Source of the DNA: Nitrosomonas sp.
GTDB taxonomy: Bacteria; Pseudomonadota; Gammaproteobacteria; Burkholderiales; Nitrosomonadaceae
Assembly (NCBI RefSeq): GCF_022842015.1
Contig: NZ_JALHQJ010000023.1
Coordinates: 1-40,907, forward strand
Direction of reading: 5' to 3'
Length of the DNA: 40,907 bases
Each line of letters starts with the position of its first letter. Position 1 is the stretch's first letter. The notes under the pieces are model-generated. The model was not told where the DNA came from and did not search any database. It saw only the letters and a list, made by a program, of their open reading frames with translations. Shown here in pieces: positions 8,705 to 17,476 of the stretch. The position numbers were made by a program, and so were the translations under genes.

Positions 8705-9811
8705 TTAGTTAATTCCCCATCCTGCTTGGTACGGAGAGGTATCGAATGGTTGTGTAGCGCCCGTCATCTCATTGACTAGAATCTCGGCGCTAGCTGGTGC
8801 CATCGTCACCCCATAGCGATAGTGTCCGGTATTGATCAGCAAATTACGAATAACCGGATGCCAACCAATCGTAGGGATATTTCTGGATGAAGCAGGACGT
8901 AATCCTGACCAGTGTTGCTTAATGGGCATCATTTGAAGTGACGGCAAAATGTCATAGGCGTGTCTTAATAACTGGTTAAATGCTGATACCGTCGTTTGTT
9001 TATCAAACCCTACATCCTCGAGTGTACTGCCAATGAGCACATGGCCATCTCGACGAGGTATGATGTAAAAATCATTTTGCACCACAATGTTACTTACCGG
9101 CGGTATATTAAATTTAAATAATAACATTTGCCCTTTTATTGGCCTGATATCGAGCTGCAGAGCGTGGACTCCTAATATTTCCTTACTCCAGGCGCCGGCG
9201 CTAACAATATAGTAATCAGCAACAAATTCCCCACAAGATGATGTAAGCGACTGTATCTTTTGATGATTAGAATTAAAATAATAGGCCGCACAATTTTCTA
9301 TGATTCTCCCACCTAACTGTAAAACTCTGCTGATTAATGCACGTAATAGTCTGGGGTTACGCACTTGAGCAATTTTTGGCAGAAATAAAGAACGATCATG
9401 TGTTTTCGTTCTATCAGAACCAAAATTTTTTCCGATATAAGAAATATTGGAAACTGTGGGTTGTTCGATTTCAACCCCTCGAACCGCACACCATTGCTTA
9501 GCAATTTCTAAATCGTAAGGCGGCAATATCAACATGCCTGATATTTCGTATTCTGGATCTATCCCAGACACCTCCTGCAAAGCTGAAACCCAAGCTGGAA
9601 ATTGCTTGGCACTGTAGCTGGTAAGTTGTGTGACAAGATCGGAATAATCCCATGGTAAAAGCGGCGATAAAATACCACCACCCGCCCAGGATGATTCTTG
9701 TCCTGCTTGATTTCGTTCAAGTATCGTAACATTCGCGCCCTGTGCTAAAAGCCTTTCAGCCGTTGCAAGTCCAATGATGCCCGCACCAACGACAACTATA
9801 TCCTGCTTCAT
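8705..9811 (-). CDS. thiO: Glycine oxidase ThiO
   Basis: FAD-dependent amine oxidase of 368 residues. The N-terminal dinucleotide-binding motif is DIVVVGAGIIGLATAERL (4-21), followed by LERNQAGQESSWAGGGILSP. The C-terminal part has GLRPASSRNIPTIG and GHYRYGVTMAPASAE, as in ThiO. The enzyme oxidises glycine to the imine used to build the thiazole ring of thiamine in aerobes. No other thi gene is adjacent and I saw no TPP riboswitch in the leader (9812-9900), so the call rests on protein motifs. A related D-amino-acid dehydrogenase (DadA type) is the main alternative but is usually longer. Confidence 0.88.
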   Translation of the reverse strand: MKQDIVVVGAGIIGLATAERLLAQGANVTILERNQAGQESSWAGGGILSPLLPWDYSDLVTQLTSYSAKQFPAWVSALQEVSGIDPEYEISGMLILPPYDLEIAKQWCAVRGVEIEQPTVSNISYIGKNFGSDRTKTHDRSLFLPKIAQVRNPRLLRALISRVLQLGGRIIENCAAYYFNSNHQKIQSLTSSCGEFVADYYIVSAGAWSKEILGVHALQLDIRPIKGQMLLFKFNIPPVSNIVVQNDFYIIPRRDGHVLIGSTLEDVGFDKQTTVSAFNQLLRHAYDILPSLQMMPIKQHWSGLRPASSRNIPTIGWHPVIRNLLINTGHYRYGVTMAPASAEILVNEMTGATQPFDTSPYQAGWGIN

Positions 9812-9967
9812 GATGGAGTAATTATTTGCTCATACTGAAAAATTGCAAAGCTTGGTAAAGGAAACATTATCCCATACCTATCATGTATAGATGCTTTACA
9901 TTGAATCAACCATCGAAAGATACATAAGATTTCGCTCTAAAAGCTAAAGTTTGTCTAAATTATGGCC

Positions 9968-9980
9968 GCTAGAATCTAGC
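9968..9980. promoter_or_regulatory. Short palindrome upstream of the minor-pilin operon
   Basis: GCTAGA-A-TCTAGC is a perfect 6-bp inverted repeat 60 nt upstream of fimT, overlapping TAGAAT, which resembles a -10 hexamer. No good -35 and no sigma-54 GG/GC pair were seen. It may be an operator; function unknown. Confidence 0.25.
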
Positions 9981-10039
9981 CGAAAGATATTAATGAATAA
10001 GCTTAGAAGATAAAACAATGAGGGCATGGGATTTCGCGC

Positions 10040-10576
10040 ATGAAAAAAACGCAACTGATTAAACAATTATATCAACATGGTTTCACCTTGATTGAACTAC
10101 TGGTCACATTGAGCGTGGTCAGTATTTTGTTATCAGTTGCCGTGCCAAGTTTTAGCACATTTCTTCAAAACAATTTACTGACGACACAAAGCAATAGCTT
10201 CTATTCGGCATTGGCTTTAGCTAAAAGTGAAGCTGTTCGGCGCAGTAGCCCCGTTTCGCTTTGCCCCAGCACAAATGGTACTAGCTGCACAGGAGGAACA
10301 ATTTGGTCGAATGGTTGGTTAGTGTTTGCCGATACCAATAACGCTGGTGTAGTTGACGCAGGTGAAGAAATTCTACAGGTTGGGACAACTTTCTCGGGAG
10401 GAAATACATTCTCCTCGGGAAAAAACAGAATTACATTTACCGCCAATGGTTATTCAATGGGATTTAACGATACTTTTACACTGTGCGATAGTCGTGGGGG
10501 ATCGCATTCAAAAGCTATTATCTTAAATAATCAAGGGCGCTTTCGTTCTGAAACAGGTACAGGAACATGCGGATAA
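10040..10576 (+). CDS. fimT: Type IV minor pilin FimT / GspH family
   Basis: A prepilin of 178 residues. The leader ends at G14, processing would release F15, and the conserved E at +5 is E19 (GFTLIELLVTL). The hydrophobic alpha-1 helix is at about 15-38. The C-terminal domain carries the FimT/GspH pattern of a Cys pair (LCPSTNGTSC) followed by WSNGWLVFAD and a final CDSRGGSHSK...TCG. FimT-type minor pilins participate in pilus initiation and, in some species, bind DNA for uptake. First gene of the fimT-pilV-pilW-pilX-pilY1-pilE operon; it overlaps pilV by 10 nt. The start follows a poor SD (GGGATTT). Confidence 0.92.
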   Translation: MKKTQLIKQLYQHGFTLIELLVTLSVVSILLSVAVPSFSTFLQNNLLTTQSNSFYSALALAKSEAVRRSSPVSLCPSTNGTSCTGGTIWSNGWLVFADTNNAGVVDAGEEILQVGTTFSGGNTFSSGKNRITFTANGYSMGFNDTFTLCDSRGGSHSKAIILNNQGRFRSETGTGTCG

Positions 10577-11082
10577 ATAGGATATTTTCAATAAAAAAGC
10601 AAACTCATAGCAATGGCTTTAGCTTAATTGAAGTACTAATTACGGTTCTAATCGTGTCTTTTGGCTTACTAGGTATGGCGGCACTAGTCGTATCCGGTGC
10701 GCGCAGTAACAATGTTGCCTATTATCGTTCTGTAGCCAGCAAACAAACAGAGGATATTGCTGATCGTATGCGTGCCAACATAGCAGGTGTAGCCGCAGGA
10801 GCATATGATGCACTTTCAGCAAATATTCCCAGCAGCGCGGACTGTGTAGCAAATACCTGTAGTCCGGCACAAATCGCGACTTTTGATCATGCGCTATGGA
10901 ATACAGCTAACGCCAGATTACTTCCCGGTGGGGTTGGCACTGTAAATGGAAACCTAGTAGTGGGATATTCGATTACTTTGATGTGGACAGAAAAAGAAAT
11001 GGCAGATGACCCTAACCCTAGTCCTAACTGCCCAGGGGGAACAACAAATACTCAGTGCTTTGTAACAAGGTTTGCACCGTGA
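10567..11082 (+). CDS. pilV: Type IV pilus modification / minor pilin PilV
   Basis: A 171-residue minor pilin. The prepilin site is G17/F18 with E22 at +5 (NGFSLIEVLITVLIVSFGLLGMAAL). The post-helix sequence with ASKQTEDIADRMRANIAG is highly characteristic of PilV. PilV with PilW, PilX, FimT/FimU and PilE forms the priming complex at the pilus tip. The ATG at 10567 lies inside the 3' end of fimT (10-nt overlap), with AGGA 3 nt upstream. The stop TGA overlaps the preferred pilW ATG by one nucleotide, so translation is likely coupled. Confidence 0.95.
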   Translation: MRINRIFSIKKQTHSNGFSLIEVLITVLIVSFGLLGMAALVVSGARSNNVAYYRSVASKQTEDIADRMRANIAGVAAGAYDALSANIPSSADCVANTCSPAQIATFDHALWNTANARLLPGGVGTVNGNLVVGYSITLMWTEKEMADDPNPSPNCPGGTTNTQCFVTRFAP

Positions 11083-11879
11083 TGACTACTTCAACAATTC
11101 ATCAAAATAAATTCGAATCCGAACGAAAAAGTACAACACCAAATTCTCAAGATGGTTTTACTCTGGTTGAGTTGATGGTTGGAATGATAATTGGCTTGGT
11201 ATTACTACTCGTTATCGGAACTGTTTTCGTCAGTAGCCAGGGAGTTTTTCGCGAACAGGAAGATAATGCCCGGGTTCAAGAAAGCGGGCGTTTCGCATTG
11301 GAGATTATTGGACGAAGTATCAAGCAAGCCGGACATGTAGAAATACCATTTACTGGGTTTAAAGTCGAATTTACCGGCACTGCCATTAGCGGCACTAATG
11401 GCAGTGCCGGTGTACCCGATACCTTAACGGTGCAATTTGAAGGAGCAATTGGAGACAGTGATTGCGAAGGTACAGTGGCAGGTGTTGCGGGCCAAATCAT
11501 CCAGAATCATTTTAACATTGATGCGGCCAATGCAGAATTACAGTGTGATGGGCAAATTTCCGATACCCCGCTGGCGCCCGGCGCACCACCAATCGGGCAA
11601 GTTTTATTAAGCGATGTAGAAGATCTACAAATTCTTTACGGAGTGGATACGAATAGTGATCAATCCGTTGATCAATATACCGATCTACCAGCCGATTGGG
11701 AGCAAGTTATCACAGCGCGTATTTGTGTTTTGATTCGCTCTGAAAAAACAAATGTCGTTTCAGCAGGCAATTATCTCGACTGCAATGGTGCATCAATTGC
11801 CATCCCGTCAGATAGGCGATTGAGACGCGCGTTTACATCAACGATTAATTTACGTAACCGCATTAATGATACGCCATGA
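11082..11879 (+). CDS. pilW: Type IV minor pilin PilW
   Basis: A 265-residue prepilin with processing site G25/F26 and E30 at +5 (DGFTLVELMVGMIIG). The C-terminal half contains LSDVEDLQILYGVDTNSDQ and RICVLIRSEKTN, typical of PilW. I chose the ATG at 11082, which overlaps the pilV TGA (TGATG) and has AAGG 11 nt upstream. A longer reading starting at a GTG at 11055 is less likely. It ends in ATGA overlap with pilX. An unusual feature is a perfect 16-bp inverted repeat within codons for residues about 98-110. Role: minor pilin of the tip priming complex, working with PilX and PilY1. Confidence 0.93.
   Translation: MTTSTIHQNKFESERKSTTPNSQDGFTLVELMVGMIIGLVLLLVIGTVFVSSQGVFREQEDNARVQESGRFALEIIGRSIKQAGHVEIPFTGFKVEFTGTAISGTNGSAGVPDTLTVQFEGAIGDSDCEGTVAGVAGQIIQNHFNIDAANAELQCDGQISDTPLAPGAPPIGQVLLSDVEDLQILYGVDTNSDQSVDQYTDLPADWEQVITARICVLIRSEKTNVVSAGNYLDCNGASIAIPSDRRLRRAFTSTINLRNRINDTP
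11373..11411. repeat. Perfect 16-bp inverted repeat within pilW
   Basis: ACCGGCACTGCCATTA (11373-11388) is repeated exactly in inverted orientation at 11396-11411, separated by 7 nt (GCGGCAC). It encodes a Gly/Thr/Ser/Ala-rich stretch of PilW. In mRNA it would form a very stable hairpin with a GC-rich base. No T-run follows, so it is not a standard terminator. Confidence 0.95.
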
Positions 11880-12445
11880 GTAGGAATTTTTATTATTTTC
11901 AGCGGCAAAGTGGTGCTGTCTTTGTAACAGGACTGATTTTTTTGTTGGCTCTATCTCTTCTTGGAATAACAGCCGCGAAAATGGCAACGGTAGAGGAAAG
12001 AATGTCAGCCAATATGCGAGATCGCATGCTCGCGATGCAGGCAGCAGAAATGGCTTTGCGCTATGCCGAACATCATATTCGTGACAATGATCCTTCTACA
12101 AATTCACCCAAATCGATTGAAGGTATGAGTGAATTTGACACTAGCTGCACAGACGGATTCTGTTATTACGGCGCAGGTGTTGATGCTCCAGCTAAATCCT
12201 GGGATACGTACTGTAACCCGGGTTGTCCGATTAATTATGTAGAAGGCAACGTTTTTAGATTTAATGGTGTTCCTTACACAGCACCTGCTCTACCAGTCGG
12301 TGTCCCAGCACCTACATATTTGATTGAAGGGATACAGAAAACACCGCCCGGAAATACTTTACGGTACTACTATCGTATTACTGTTCGGGCTCAAGGAGCC
12401 AAGCAAGGTACTGTTGTATGGATACAAGAGGTTTTTAGACCATAG
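11876..12445 (+). CDS. pilX: Type IV pilus assembly protein PilX
   Basis: A 189-residue PilX-family protein with N-terminal SGAVFVTGLIFLLALSLLGITAAKMA. After the G13/A14 leader site the +5 position is T18 rather than Glu, which is normal for PilX. Next come MATVEERMSANMRDRMLAMQAAEMALRYAE, strongly diagnostic, and a soluble C-terminal domain with several Cys residues. Its ATG overlaps the pilW stop by 4 nt (ATGA). pilY1 follows after 33 nt. PilX participates in the tip complex that presents PilY1 and affects pilus aggregation in some species. Confidence 0.92.
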   Translation: MSRNFYYFQRQSGAVFVTGLIFLLALSLLGITAAKMATVEERMSANMRDRMLAMQAAEMALRYAEHHIRDNDPSTNSPKSIEGMSEFDTSCTDGFCYYGAGVDAPAKSWDTYCNPGCPINYVEGNVFRFNGVPYTAPALPVGVPAPTYLIEGIQKTPPGNTLRYYYRITVRAQGAKQGTVVWIQEVFRP

Positions 12446-12478
12446 TTATAAAAAAATACTGCCAAGGATTTGAAGATC

Positions 12479-15400
12479 ATGAAGAAAAATAATTTATACG
12501 GTTTTTTAACATTAACTAAAGTGATGGTTTTCTCGCTCATTCTTTTAACTGGCGGTGTTCAGGCTCTTCCCCCGTTATCGAATACTCCACTCTTCCTAGG
12601 TGGAAACATTTCTCCAAATGTAATGTTCACGCTCGATGATTCTGGATCAATGCACTTCGAGATCATGCCGGAGAATTTGATAATTCAAAGTGTACGTTAT
12701 ATGTTTCCTCGCGCGTCAGGTGTTTATGGTGCTGATGATTATAACAATTATGTTGTCGATTTTGATTCAACTAACAAATACACCGCCTCACTGCGCTCCA
12801 GTTATGTTAACAAAAATTACTACGACCCCACTGCCAGGTATTTACCCTGGAGTAACGCTGATGGATCGTTGATGAATAATGCTGTCCCAACATGTGCGCA
12901 CCACAATCCGTTGAATACTGCCGCTGGCTGCCGTAACCTGACAGTTAATAATACGCAAACAGCAACTTGGCTGAAAAATGACGGAACTCTTTCTGGCAGT
13001 CAGTCAAAAACTTTTTATCCTGCCGTACACTATCAATATAATAGTGGGAGCATCAATAATGCCGGTAGCTATACAAAAATAGAGATAAAATCATCCACTT
13101 CTACCTACTCAAGCGGCCCCAATCGTTCCGATTGTGTTGCAGCGCCCACATGTACTTATAGTGAAGAAATTCAGAATTTTGCCAATTGGTATACGTATTA
13201 TCGTTCGCGCATTTTACTATCTCGGGCGGGAGTAGGCCGGGCATTTGCAGCGCAAGGAAATACCATGCGAGTTGGCTTTGCAGCTATCAATAAAGGCTCT
13301 ACAACAATCGATGGTGTAGCAACAACAGTAGTCAAGACTGGTGTAAGGCAATTTACGGGCACGGACAGAACAAATTTCTTTACCAATCTATATGATCATG
13401 ATATTCCTGCAAAAGGCACACCATTGCGAGAAGCCGTACTCGCGGTCGGCGAGTACTTTAAAAGAACAGACGATAAAGGCCCTTGGGGTCTGACGCCAGG
13501 TTCGACTGGTGGCACCCAACACGAATGCCGACAAAATTATAATATTTTGATGACAGATGGATACTGGACAGCGGGCTCTATATCTGGTTTGGATAATTCA
13601 GATAATTTGGCTGGTTCTAGTATTACAAATCATTCTTCACCTGCGGTTCCGGCAACATATACATATACTCCTGCACTTCCTTATTCCGATGCTTATAGTG
13701 ATACATTAGCAGATGCAGCGATGCAATATTGGAAAAATGATTTACGCACAGATTTACCCAACAAAGTACCAACCAATCCTCACGATCCGGCATTTTGGCA
13801 ACATCTGGTGACCTTTACCGTAGGCTTGGGAGTAACTGGCACGATGACAGAATTACCCTCCGGAACGCAAACCTGGCCAAACCCAACGACCAGTGAGGCA
13901 GCCAAAATAGATGACTTATGGCACGCTGCTGTCAATAGTCGGGGAGAATTCTTTAGCGCCGCTGATCCATCTACTTTTGCGGATGCATTAACCAATTCGT
14001 TAAGGAGTATCGTGTCCCGAACAGGTTCCGCCTCTGCTGTGGCAGCCAACTCAAATTCATTAATGACAAATGGTCGAGTTTATCAAGCAAAGTTTAATAG
14101 TGGCGATTGGAGTGGGCAGTTATTATCGATTCCGCTAAGTTCCACCGGAGTATTCGGTACAGCAGAATGGAACGCTGGGGAAGTCTCACTTGCATCAGGA
14201 GCCATTAATCCTGCTTCACGAGTCATAATTACAAAAGGCAGTAATGATGGAGTTTCATTTGAATATGGTAATTTAACCACTGCCCAAAAGGCGTTACTCG
14301 ATAAGAACGCAGCGGGCACTACTGATAATTGTGGCCCTGAGAGAGTAGCATTTCTGCGGGGAAGTTCAACACGTGAAAGTGCAACTGGAACATTTACATG
14401 TTCGAGTTCTACTTCGATCAATAATTTTCGTACTCGCCCTGTTAGCAAGCTAGGTGATATCGTGAATTCTGGTCCGCTCTATGTTGGAAAGCCAAGTGCA
14501 GGTTATTCTGATGTGGATCATCCTGGCTATAAATCTTTTCATGCTAGCTATAAGGATCGTGTTCCAATGATTTACGTTGGCGCCAATGATGGGATGCTAC
14601 ATGGGTTTAATGCCTGTATTGCTGGAGTAACAACAGGATGCACTGCAGCAGATGCAGGCAAAGAATTGTTGACTTATATACCAAGCACGGTTTATGAGAA
14701 TCTAAGTAGAGTGACGGACAAAGATTATACCGCCAATCATCGCTATTTCGTCGATGGGTCTCCGATGACGGGTGATGTTTATTCCAGCTTAACCTCGAGT
14801 TGGAGAAGTATCCTTGTTGGTGGGCTGAATGGCGGCGGTCAAGGCTATTATGCATTGGATGTTACAAACCCAGCGGACGCAACAAAATCAGCACCACCCT
14901 TTACTGTAGCAAATGCAGCAAATATATTACTATGGGAATTTACCAGTGCTGACGATGCTGACATGGGTTATAGCCATAATTATCCGCAAATTAATTCGTT
15001 TACCGGTCAATCAATGCAAATCGTCAAAATGGAGAACAATCAATGGGCTGCAATTGTAGGTAATGGTTATAACAGCACAGGCGGTAAAGCGGTCCTTTAT
15101 ATTTTGTTTATTTCAGGCGGTGAAGATGGTACTTGGACAGTTGGAACGGATTATATTAAATTGATTGCTAGTTCAGGTACAGGAAACGGTCTTTCAACGC
15201 CAACCCCATTTGACACAAATGGTAATGGCAAAGCCGATACCATATATGCGGGTGATATCAAAGGAAATTTGTGGAAATTCGATGTAAGCTCTGCTACGCC
15301 TTCAAATTGGAAGGTGGCCATCAGTGGAGCACCTTTATTTGTATCCGGCACTTCGAAGCCCATCATTTCTCCACCTTCTGTAAGCTTTCATCCAAAAGGT

Positions 15401-15997
15401 GGCCAGATGGTTTTATTCGGCACAGGAAAATACTTAGAGACTGCTGATACAACCAGTATAAATGCTCAGACTGTCTATGGCATATGGGATGATAGTAGCG
15501 TAGCAACAGTAGCAGCGGGAGCACTTGTACAACAAGTGATAACTGACGGAACAATCAGGACGGCAACGCGAAATTTGGTGTCCTATTCGACCACAATTAA
15601 AGGCTGGTATGTAAATCTTCCCGTTAGCGGTGAAAGGATTACAGGTGTACCCAGTTTGGAAGATGGAATCTTGGTATTTACTACTATTATGCCTTCTATA
15701 TCACCATGCGATTTTGGCGGTCGAGGAGTTGTTAACGCGCTCGATTTCTTAACGGGGGGAATGCTTTCTTTTCCGGCATTTGATACCAACAGAAATCGGG
15801 TTCTTGCGCTTGATGACGGGCTATCGGCAGGTATGGATATTGGTTTTGCTGTAGGTGGCGTTACACGGATTAGAGGTCACTCGGATTCTGACACACTTGT
15901 GTACTCAACAGCCGACGGTACGCTCTCACAGACAACTACAGCGAAAGGTGCTGCCGGATTACGTGGCAGAATTACGTGGCGAGAGCTTTTGCACTAG
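12479..15997 (+). CDS. pilY1: PilY1-type pilus tip adhesin / biogenesis factor
   Basis: A 1172-residue secreted protein with a signal peptide at about residues 1-29 (FSLILLTGGVQA). The N-terminal von Willebrand A-like domain has the MIDAS triad D53-S55-S57 (TLDDSGSM), KGTPLREAVLAVGEYF and ILMTDGYW. The C-terminal PilY beta-propeller (about 650-1100) contains MIYVGANDGMLHGFNA and a calcium loop DTNGNGKAD starting at D912. PilY1 is carried at the pilus tip and regulates extension and retraction. I prefer ATG 12479, with AAGGA 10 nt upstream, over an in-frame TTG at 12470 that sits 1 nt after that SD. Two Cys-rich inserts suggest disulphides. No RGD motif was seen. Confidence 0.94.
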   Translation: MKKNNLYGFLTLTKVMVFSLILLTGGVQALPPLSNTPLFLGGNISPNVMFTLDDSGSMHFEIMPENLIIQSVRYMFPRASGVYGADDYNNYVVDFDSTNKYTASLRSSYVNKNYYDPTARYLPWSNADGSLMNNAVPTCAHHNPLNTAAGCRNLTVNNTQTATWLKNDGTLSGSQSKTFYPAVHYQYNSGSINNAGSYTKIEIKSSTSTYSSGPNRSDCVAAPTCTYSEEIQNFANWYTYYRSRILLSRAGVGRAFAAQGNTMRVGFAAINKGSTTIDGVATTVVKTGVRQFTGTDRTNFFTNLYDHDIPAKGTPLREAVLAVGEYFKRTDDKGPWGLTPGSTGGTQHECRQNYNILMTDGYWTAGSISGLDNSDNLAGSSITNHSSPAVPATYTYTPALPYSDAYSDTLADAAMQYWKNDLRTDLPNKVPTNPHDPAFWQHLVTFTVGLGVTGTMTELPSGTQTWPNPTTSEAAKIDDLWHAAVNSRGEFFSAADPSTFADALTNSLRSIVSRTGSASAVAANSNSLMTNGRVYQAKFNSGDWSGQLLSIPLSSTGVFGTAEWNAGEVSLASGAINPASRVIITKGSNDGVSFEYGNLTTAQKALLDKNAAGTTDNCGPERVAFLRGSSTRESATGTFTCSSSTSINNFRTRPVSKLGDIVNSGPLYVGKPSAGYSDVDHPGYKSFHASYKDRVPMIYVGANDGMLHGFNACIAGVTTGCTAADAGKELLTYIPSTVYENLSRVTDKDYTANHRYFVDGSPMTGDVYSSLTSSWRSILVGGLNGGGQGYYALDVTNPADATKSAPPFTVANAANILLWEFTSADDADMGYSHNYPQINSFTGQSMQIVKMENNQWAAIVGNGYNSTGGKAVLYILFISGGEDGTWTVGTDYIKLIASSGTGNGLSTPTPFDTNGNGKADTIYAGDIKGNLWKFDVSSATPSNWKVAISGAPLFVSGTSKPIISPPSVSFHPKGGQMVLFGTGKYLETADTTSINAQTVYGIWDDSSVATVAAGALVQQVITDGTIRTATRNLVSYSTTIKGWYVNLPVSGERITGVPSLEDGILVFTTIMPSISPCDFGGRGVVNALDFLTGGMLSFPAFDTNRNRVLALDDGLSAGMDIGFAVGGVTRIRGHSDSDTLVYSTADGTLSQTTTAKGAAGLRGRITWRELLH

Positions 15998-16017
15998 AAT
16001 TAATCGATACCATTGAT

Positions 16018-16087
16018 TCTTGAATTCAAGATGGGCGATATAAGAATTTATAACAACTGAGCATCAAAATTATTTATAAAATGCTCA
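16018..16087. repeat. Two inverted repeats between pilY1 and pilE
   Basis: A perfect 14-nt palindrome TCTTGAATTCAAGA spans 16018-16031, 20 nt after the pilY1 stop. A 7-bp inverted repeat TGAGCAT/ATGCTCA spans 16058-16087 with a 16-nt AT-rich loop that contains TATAAA, 33 nt before the pilE ATG. Neither has a T-run. They could be mRNA structures that adjust pilE expression relative to pilY1, or operator sites for a separate pilE promoter. Confidence 0.5.
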
Positions 16088-16119
16088 CTGGAATTAAAAT
16101 CCTCGGAGACTAAAAACTT

Positions 16120-16578
16120 ATGAAACTACCTTTCAATTCATCTAAAGCGATGGGTTTTACTTTGATTGAGTTAATGATAACAGTGGCAATTCTAGGTATT
16201 ATCGCAGCCGTTGCGCTCCCATCCTACCAAGACTATGTAAGACAAACTAACCGGACTGTTGCAAAATCAATATTGTATGAGAATGCTCAATTTATGGAAC
16301 GATTTTATTCACAGAATAACCAGTATGATGCAACTGTAGGCGCGGATGGAATTATTAATACAGGTGATGATATAGCTGTAACACTACCTATCACCCAATC
16401 ACCGAGAACAGGAGTGGCACAATATAATATTTCATTACAATTTGCGGATAACAATACTTTCATACTTCAGGCAATACCAATCGGTTCGATGGCGGGAGAT
16501 GTCTGCGGCACACTTACTTTGAGAAATACAGGAGCTCAAGGCGCTGGTGGAAATGTAGCAGATTGTTGGAATCGTTAG
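16120..16578 (+). CDS. pilE: Type IV pilin / minor pilin PilE family
   Basis: A 152-residue prepilin: leader to G12, mature F13, E17 at +5 ([29 protein letters not shown]). The head domain ends with a Cys pair, [14 protein letters not shown]...VADCWNR, that closes the D-region loop. The position downstream of pilY1 and the [11 protein letters not shown] segment match the minor pilin PilE of Pseudomonas/betaproteobacterial minor-pilin operons rather than a major PilA. Start ATG follows CGGAG. It is the last gene of the operon and converges with phoU across 134 nt in which I saw no clear terminator. Confidence 0.92.
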   Translation: MKLPFNSSKAMGFTLIELMITVAILGIIAAVALPSYQDYVRQTNRTVAKSILYENAQFMERFYSQNNQYDATVGADGIINTGDDIAVTLPITQSPRTGVAQYNISLQFADNNTFILQAIPIGSMAGDVCGTLTLRNTGAQGAGGNVADCWNR

Positions 16579-16712
16579 CTTCTACATAACAATCCACTGC
16601 CTTCTACAGAGCAAGGTTTCATTAAAACATCGACTAGCCCTGCTGTATACCGCAGTTTATCTAGAGTAAGTTGTTCCAAATCAGCGCTTGGTATAAGAAA
16701 AAACCATTCAAA

Positions 16713-17420
16713 TTATTCCCTGATTTCCTGTTCAATCTGGTCGGCCGTCACATGGCGCACATCTTTTCCTTTTACCATGTAAACAACGTACTCGGACATG
16801 TTCTTTGCATGATCTCCAATGCGTTCAATTGCTTTGGCAATAAATACTATCTCCAAACAAGTAGAGATTTTTCTTGGGTCTTCCATCATGAACGTAATTA
16901 ACTGACGTAAGATAGAACGGAATTCTTCATCTACAAATTCGTCCTGTCTGACAATTTGTGCAGCTGCATTCAAATCAAGTCTGGCAAAAGAATCAAGCGC
17001 CTTATGCAACATATCCATTGCAATACTGGCGACATGTTTGATTTCATTAAAACGCGGAATGTGCATACGATCAGACGAATAGATCAACTTCGCCATCCGG
17101 GCAATTTTCGCTGCTTCATCACCAATGCGCTCAAGATCAGTAATAGTCTTAATCACCATCATGATCATACGTAAGTCACTTGCAGTCGGTTGTCGGCGCG
17201 CAATAATCTGATTACAGATTTCATCGATCGATACTTCCATGGCGTTGACACGATGATCGCGTGTGATGACTTGGTCGATAAGTTCTTCATTACCACTCGT
17301 CAATGCCTCAATTGCATATTCGATTTGCTCTTCAACGAAACCACCCATCTGTAAAACACGGGTACGGACTTCCTCAAGATCTGCATCAAACTGCTTAGAA
17401 ATATGCTCTTTGTTTGCCAT
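16713..17420 (-). CDS. phoU: Phosphate signalling regulator PhoU
   Basis: A 235-residue all-alpha protein with the two symmetrical PhoU repeats. The metal-binding signatures are DLERIGDEAAKIARM in the first half and AIERIGDHAKNMSEYVVYMVKG in the second. PhoU mediates negative control of PhoR-PhoB by the Pst transporter and affects phosphate and polyphosphate homeostasis. There is no pst or phoRB gene nearby, so it is an orphan copy downstream of rpiA with a 56-nt gap that contains a hairpin. Start ATG at 17420 has GAGG upstream. Confidence 0.96.
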   Translation of the reverse strand: MANKEHISKQFDADLEEVRTRVLQMGGFVEEQIEYAIEALTSGNEELIDQVITRDHRVNAMEVSIDEICNQIIARRQPTASDLRMIMMVIKTITDLERIGDEAAKIARMAKLIYSSDRMHIPRFNEIKHVASIAMDMLHKALDSFARLDLNAAAQIVRQDEFVDEEFRSILRQLITFMMEDPRKISTCLEIVFIAKAIERIGDHAKNMSEYVVYMVKGKDVRHVTADQIEQEIRE

Positions 17421-17435
17421 ACCTCGCCTTTGGCT

Positions 17436-17464
17436 GGTAGCTAAGATTAGAGTTCTTAGCTATC
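17436..17464. repeat. Hairpin in the rpiA-phoU intergenic gap
   Basis: TAGCTAAGA (17438-17446) and TCTTAGCTA (17454-17462) are a perfect 9-bp inverted repeat with a 7-nt loop, extendable to 11 bp with one G-T wobble. It ends about 16 nt before the phoU ATG on the minus strand and lacks a U-tract, so it is more likely an mRNA stability or translation element than a terminator. Confidence 0.6.
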
Positions 17465-17476
17465 AATTATTAAAAA

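Noticed and set aside
9812-9900. TPP riboswitch upstream of thiO
   Set aside because: No THI-box (CTGAGA...ACCTGATCT-like) sequence was seen on the minus strand.
11055-11081. Upstream GTG start for pilW
   Set aside because: It would overlap pilV by 28 nt with no SD; the ATG overlapping the pilV stop fits translational coupling and pilin leader length better.
13501-13515. tRNA T-loop-like GGTTCGA
   Set aside because: It lies inside the pilY1 coding sequence and has no matching cloverleaf arms.
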